Assembly: GCA_002394395.1 (NCBI GenBank)
Contig: DGTR01000008.1
Location: forward strand, 1 to 64,000
Reading direction: 5' to 3'
Source of the DNA: Bacteroidales bacterium UBA4331
Lineage (GTDB): Bacteria > Bacteroidota > Bacteroidia > Bacteroidales > Paludibacteraceae
Length of the DNA: 64,000 nucleotides
The position numbers were made by a program, and so were the translations under genes. The notes under the pieces were generated by a model. It was given only the letters and a program-made list of their open reading frames with translations. It made no database searches and was not told the origin of the DNA. Of the stretch, positions 60,973 through 64,000 are shown one piece after another. Every line of letters begins with the position of its first letter. The first letter of the stretch is position 1.

Positions 60973-62013
60973 ATGAAGTATATCATAGATTCGTATATAT
61001 TCTCCTTTCGTGAAGACATGCAGAAAGAAGAACTAGAAGGATATCTTCAAACTATATCAGATCTTGATAAATGGTGGAAAAATCACAGAGAAGAAATATA
61101 TGTAATGTCTAATATCAGCAGTATATTATTTGAACATGGATTTTATCCACTGAAAGAAAAACTGGCACCATTACTAAAAAAATATGATAGTGATTTTGAG
61201 TATAGAGATATTCAAAGAATGCTTAATCACTATATTGAACAAACTTCCTTTATTGATGATATTTGTACAAAGGAGTATATAGAAAAAACACAGGAAACAT
61301 ACAAAACTAATGTAGATGTAGTGATAGCAGACAGACCCGAGGCGTTTCAGATGTCTTTCTTTGATCTAATGTGGTTTGTATTTTGTTTACATGTAATTGA
61401 AAATAATGAAATTGATTCATATATTGTCTTCTCAAAACCTATAGACAAACCTATATTAATTGAGTATAATTACGAATATATTAACCTTGACAAAGATCCT
61501 GAGATACTTATGTCGGAGAAATCTGAAATAACCATCACTTGTCATTCGTCATTGGATTCGTTTCAAAGGGACAGAAACACGCCATTTTTACTGTGGAGGT
61601 ACTCTATTTGTAAATCGGATTTGGATATTGGTCTACGATGTAAAATTTTGCAAGAAGAAAAGCTTGACAACATCGAAGATATTGAAAAGAAATATCATTT
61701 TTCATTTCAAGATTCATTTTATAAAGACTTTTGTGATAATCGATATGCTAATAGACCCTCTGATATAAATAGTGCTCTAGACTCAATGCTTAAAGTAATC
61801 TTAGATATACGACATGGTAAAGAGCATAACATGAGAACAAGCATGGGAGGAAATGCCCCTTACGTATTCCATGGTGATTATGCTGGCATGCGTAAAAATA
61901 TTACTACAAGCATAAAATTACATTATTGGAAAAAAACTCCATATTACCAATTCGCAAAAATCGGAGAACATGATTTTTTTGACATTCCATGGGAAGATTC
62001 TAATATAACATGA
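60973..62013 (+). CDS. Unrecognised partner of the DUF3696 ATPase
   Basis: A 346-residue soluble protein with no signal or membrane helix and no family I recognise. The first 100 residues are helical and charged, and the middle is mixed. The C-terminal third contains DIRHGKEHNMRTSMGG near 277 and ends in a strand-rich region (TTSIKLHYWKKTPYYQFAKI). Histidines and acidic residues cluster there, but no nuclease motif is clear. It is AT-rich like the ATPase gene and separated by three bases, so the two act together. An effector role is inferred. Confidence 0.75.
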   Translation: MKYIIDSYIFSFREDMQKEELEGYLQTISDLDKWWKNHREEIYVMSNISSILFEHGFYPLKEKLAPLLKKYDSDFEYRDIQRMLNHYIEQTSFIDDICTKEYIEKTQETYKTNVDVVIADRPEAFQMSFFDLMWFVFCLHVIENNEIDSYIVFSKPIDKPILIEYNYEYINLDKDPEILMSEKSEITITCHSSLDSFQRDRNTPFLLWRYSICKSDLDIGLRCKILQEEKLDNIEDIEKKYHFSFQDSFYKDFCDNRYANRPSDINSALDSMLKVILDIRHGKEHNMRTSMGGNAPYVFHGDYAGMRKNITTSIKLHYWKKTPYYQFAKIGEHDFFDIPWEDSNIT

Positions 62014-62202
62014 TAAATCTAAATACTATTATTTGCTAAATAAAATGGACACTAATGATGTCTTTTATATAAAATGCGAAGCAAAGTTACAACATTTTTT
62101 TGACATAGGCAAATAAATATTTCGATTTAGACGGAAACGCAAGGCAAAGGCGGAATACAACGCAAAAATCAATTCATTTCACTTGCAAAATCAAAACATT
62201 AT
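62014..62202. other. Intergenic region after the ATPase/partner module
   Basis: Holds a weak hairpin (GGACA and TGTC, 62047-62062, followed by TTTT), an orphan minus-strand promoter and otherwise AT-rich sequence without a gene. Confidence 0.5.
62082..62112 (-). promoter_or_regulatory. Bacteroidetes-type promoter facing the partner gene
   Basis: Minus strand TTG (62110-62112), spacer CCTATGTCAAAAAAATGTTG (20 bases), TAACTTTG (62082-62089). It points into the 3' end of the gene ending at 62013, with no minus-strand gene in front of it. Confidence 0.75.
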
Positions 62203-62233
62203 TTGCATATCTCGAAAAATTATTGTATCTTTG
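62203..62233 (+). promoter_or_regulatory. Bacteroidetes-type promoter for the ECF sigma operon
   Basis: TTG at 62203-62205, spacer CATATCTCGAAAAATTATTG (20 bases), TATCTTTG at 62226-62233. The leader is about 150 bases, with no recognised structure. Confidence 0.85.
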
Positions 62234-62387
62234 TGCTGATTTTTGGGGAAAATGACGTTTTGTTGTAAGATTTGGGCGGGAAAATCGTATTACATATAGA
62301 GAGGCTCTACAAATGGTGACAAATGGCACATGATTTGAGGGGGTAAAATAGAAGAAAACAAGAAAAAATCGTTGTAAAACGAGTAAA

Positions 62388-62873
62388 ATGACGCACGAGC
62401 AGTTCACGCAAATATATTTGCCGTTCAGCGGAAAGATGTATGCACTGGCATACAACTTACTCCGTAACCGTGACGAGGCGCGTGACTGCGTGCAAGATGT
62501 GTACGCGGAACTATGGAACAAGCGTGACACCATAGAGCCGGACAAACCACCACTTCCGTTTGTTTTAACGATGGTGCGGAACAACTGCCTTGACCGTCTC
62601 AAGTCCCGAAGTACGCAAGCAGATGACGAAACTCTTGAAACGCTTTTAGACCACAACACCGTAAATCAGATTGAAGCGGCAAGTGACCTCAACGCAGTGA
62701 TCCAACTGATTGACAAACTGCCAAGCGATCAACAAATCATAATTCGGTTACGCACCATTGACGGACTGGAAATAGAACAGATACAAGAACTGACCCATTT
62801 CAGTCGCGAAAACATTTACACCTTGCTATCGAGAGCAAGAAAAACATTAAAAGAACTGACTGCAAAACTATGA
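62388..62873 (+). CDS. ECF-type RNA polymerase sigma factor
   Basis: A 161-residue sigma-70 family protein. Region 2 covers FTQIYLPFSGKMYALAYNLL through DCVQDVYAELWNKRD (residues 6-48). Region 4 covers LPSDQQIIIRLRTIDGLEIEQI through ENIYTLLSRARKTLK. It lies ahead of a membrane protein with which it overlaps by four bases, as for sigma/anti-sigma pairs. Confidence 0.93.
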   Translation: MTHEQFTQIYLPFSGKMYALAYNLLRNRDEARDCVQDVYAELWNKRDTIEPDKPPLPFVLTMVRNNCLDRLKSRSTQADDETLETLLDHNTVNQIEAASDLNAVIQLIDKLPSDQQIIIRLRTIDGLEIEQIQELTHFSRENIYTLLSRARKTLKELTAKL

Positions 62874-63442
62874 CATACGATATGAACATAGAACAAATCA
62901 AATCGTTACTCGCTCGTTTCTACGAGGGGCAAACGACACCGGAAGAAGAAAGGCTGCTGGCTGATTTCTTCCGTCGCGAGGATGTGCCGGAAGATTTGCA
63001 GGAAGACAAGCAACTCTTCCAATTGCTTGCACAGACATCTGACCAAGAGATGCCGCAAGACATAGCCGAGGAAATCACCGCTTTTGTGAATAACCTCGGG
63101 CAAACGAAGATACAACCGCTTATCCCGGAAGACAAACAGCGCAAAGGTGTGATCTTCCGTTTGAAAACGCCTCCGAAGATGTGGTATCGCGTAGCGGCAA
63201 CGGTGGCTATTCTTCTCGCGATAGGTGGCGGCATGTTCGTGCATCAGCAGCGGACATTAGCGACAGACCCATTCCGCGATACATGTAGCACACCGGAAGA
63301 AGCTGCGAACGCGATTTTCTATGCCAATGACATCATCAATCGTTCAACGGCTCCGTTCTTGCGCTCTACAATGATTGCAACCGAGCAAGTGAACGACATC
63401 AATGAGACATTAGGAAAAATCCAACCATATATAAACCAATAA
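62870..63442 (+). CDS. Probable anti-sigma factor
   Basis: A 190-residue protein. A cytoplasmic N-terminal region with IKSLLARFYEGQTTPEEERLLADFF resembles the anti-sigma N-terminal helices seen in Bacteroidetes. One membrane helix (VAATVAILLAIGGGMFV, about 107-123) is followed by a short outer region of about 65 residues. There is no zinc motif. Its role is inferred from position directly behind the ECF sigma gene. Confidence 0.78.
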   Translation: MTYDMNIEQIKSLLARFYEGQTTPEEERLLADFFRREDVPEDLQEDKQLFQLLAQTSDQEMPQDIAEEITAFVNNLGQTKIQPLIPEDKQRKGVIFRLKTPPKMWYRVAATVAILLAIGGGMFVHQQRTLATDPFRDTCSTPEEAANAIFYANDIINRSTAPFLRSTMIATEQVNDINETLGKIQPYINQ

Positions 63443-63453
63443 ATTACACTGAT

Positions 63454-63888
63454 ATGAAAAAGATTTTATTAGTAGCAGTCATCGCCCTCTGCGGCATCGC
63501 TGCACAAGCCCAAAATAAGATATTTGAAAAGTACGCCAAGATGGAAGGCGTAGAATATGTTTGCATCAACAAAGCCATGTTCAGTGCCGGTTTGTCTTTG
63601 GCAACGGCAGGACAAGTTGTTTTTGATAGCATCAACACAAAAGGCACCGATTTAGAAAAGTTCGCCAATTTCAATCGAATGATCATCATTACAGCTGAAG
63701 GCGACAAGAAACAACTACTCTCCAAAGATATTCAGAAACTATCGAAAGAGAAAGACTACGAAATCCTTATGGAGTCACACTCCAACGGCAACGATGACGC
63801 GATATTTCTGTCTTCAAATACGGAGTTCATCATCTGTGACATCAGTGAGGAAGATTGCTCGGTGGTAATCTTGCTCAAAGACAAATAA
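63454..63888 (+). CDS. DUF4252-family secreted protein
   Basis: A 144-residue protein with a signal peptide (MKKILLVAVIALCGIAAQA). The mature part starts with IFEKYAKMEGVEYVCINKAMF, typical of DUF4252, which is often encoded next to ECF sigma genes in Bacteroidetes. Function unknown. It is last in the operon and followed by a terminator. Confidence 0.87.
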   Translation: MKKILLVAVIALCGIAAQAQNKIFEKYAKMEGVEYVCINKAMFSAGLSLATAGQVVFDSINTKGTDLEKFANFNRMIIITAEGDKKQLLSKDIQKLSKEKDYEILMESHSNGNDDAIFLSSNTEFIICDISEEDCSVVILLKDK

Positions 63889-63911
63889 TCTACTCTTTTC
63901 TATAAAGAAGG

Positions 63912-63948
63912 CTTTGTAGCGACCGTTCTACGGCTATCAAAGTTTTTT
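63912..63948 (+). terminator. Intrinsic terminator of the ECF sigma operon
   Basis: CTTTGTAGC pairs with GCTATCAAAG (one bulge) and is followed by TTTTTT. Part of the loop (CCGTTCTAC) recurs inverted as GTAGAACGG at about 63975. Confidence 0.75.
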
Positions 63949-64000
63949 ACCAAATTTCTTCATACCATAGTATGTAGAACGGTTGCTCTATGCCCTTTAC

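Overview
The window looks like chromosome from an anaerobic member of the Bacteroidales. The evidence is the promoter type (a TTG box, about 20 bases, then TAnnTTTG), seen fifteen times, together with Bacteroidetes-typical families: DUF3078, DUF4296, DUF4252, PepSY-like, TrpB2, DUF5692, the fold-conserved yceD-rpmF pair and an ECF sigma factor operon. Most genes look about half GC, while the defence-like genes near both ends are clearly more AT-rich. No tRNA, rRNA, CRISPR array or insertion sequence was recognised.

Layout. 1-1410 (minus): a membrane-anchored macro-domain protein followed by a TIR protein cut by the left edge, which together resemble a type II Thoeris anti-phage system. 1568-8150: dnaE, folC, prmA and a convergent nadD. 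8193-10992 (minus): gmk, a YicC-family RNase and mnmE. 11160-17587 (plus): a small conserved gene, two paralogous outer-membrane barrels, apbE, nadK, lgt, fmt and an HD hydrolase. 17614-23549 (minus): DUF3078 barrel, secA, trpB2. 23916-26459 (plus): a SAM-II-like riboswitch with a terminator hairpin, metK, lspA and a lipoprotein. 26406-44145 (minus): a long, tightly overlapping operon running yceD, rpmF, a pseudouridine synthase, an MMPL exporter, a cell-surface glycan cluster and holA. 44287-44905: a broken SpoIIE phosphatase gene. 45052-50511 (minus): hypB, a multi-[Fe-S] flavin oxidoreductase, hypA and two membrane proteins, with no hydrogenase in sight. 50667-54118 (plus): PepSY-like protein, Na/Pi cotransporter, HD protein and a small unknown gene behind a structured leader. 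54288-56338 (minus): a secreted arginine-deiminase-like lipoprotein and a DUF1295 membrane protein. 56340-62112: a variable island with two inverted relics of what looks like the 3' end of nifJ, short repeats, an AAA/DUF234 ATPase and an AT-rich two-gene module (DUF3696 AAA ATPase plus an unrecognised partner). 62388-63888 (plus): ECF sigma factor, probable anti-sigma factor and a DUF4252 protein, closed by a terminator.

How the parts fit. The glycan cluster contains an RffA/WecE-type sugar aminotransferase, a polyprenyl-phosphate glycosyltransferase, a pair of small flippase-like proteins, a large membrane glycosyltransferase, an acyltransferase, a fused double ATP-grasp ligase and a sugar-phosphate transferase. 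This is the set expected for making, flipping and attaching a modified amino sugar at the cell surface. Lipoprotein maturation (lgt, lspA) and export (secA) are also present.

The most unusual global feature is a dense set of short, dispersed repeats. They occur between genes and also in frame inside conserved enzymes (DnaE, FolC, PrmA, YicC, MnmE, ApbE, Fmt, TrpB2, WecE and others), where they appear to encode extra surface peptides. The strongest candidates for new biology are the AT-rich ATPase/partner pair at 59149-62013, the Thoeris pair whose TIR lacks the usual glutamate, the terminator-coupled SAM-II element, and the hydrogenase-free hypA/hypB operon.
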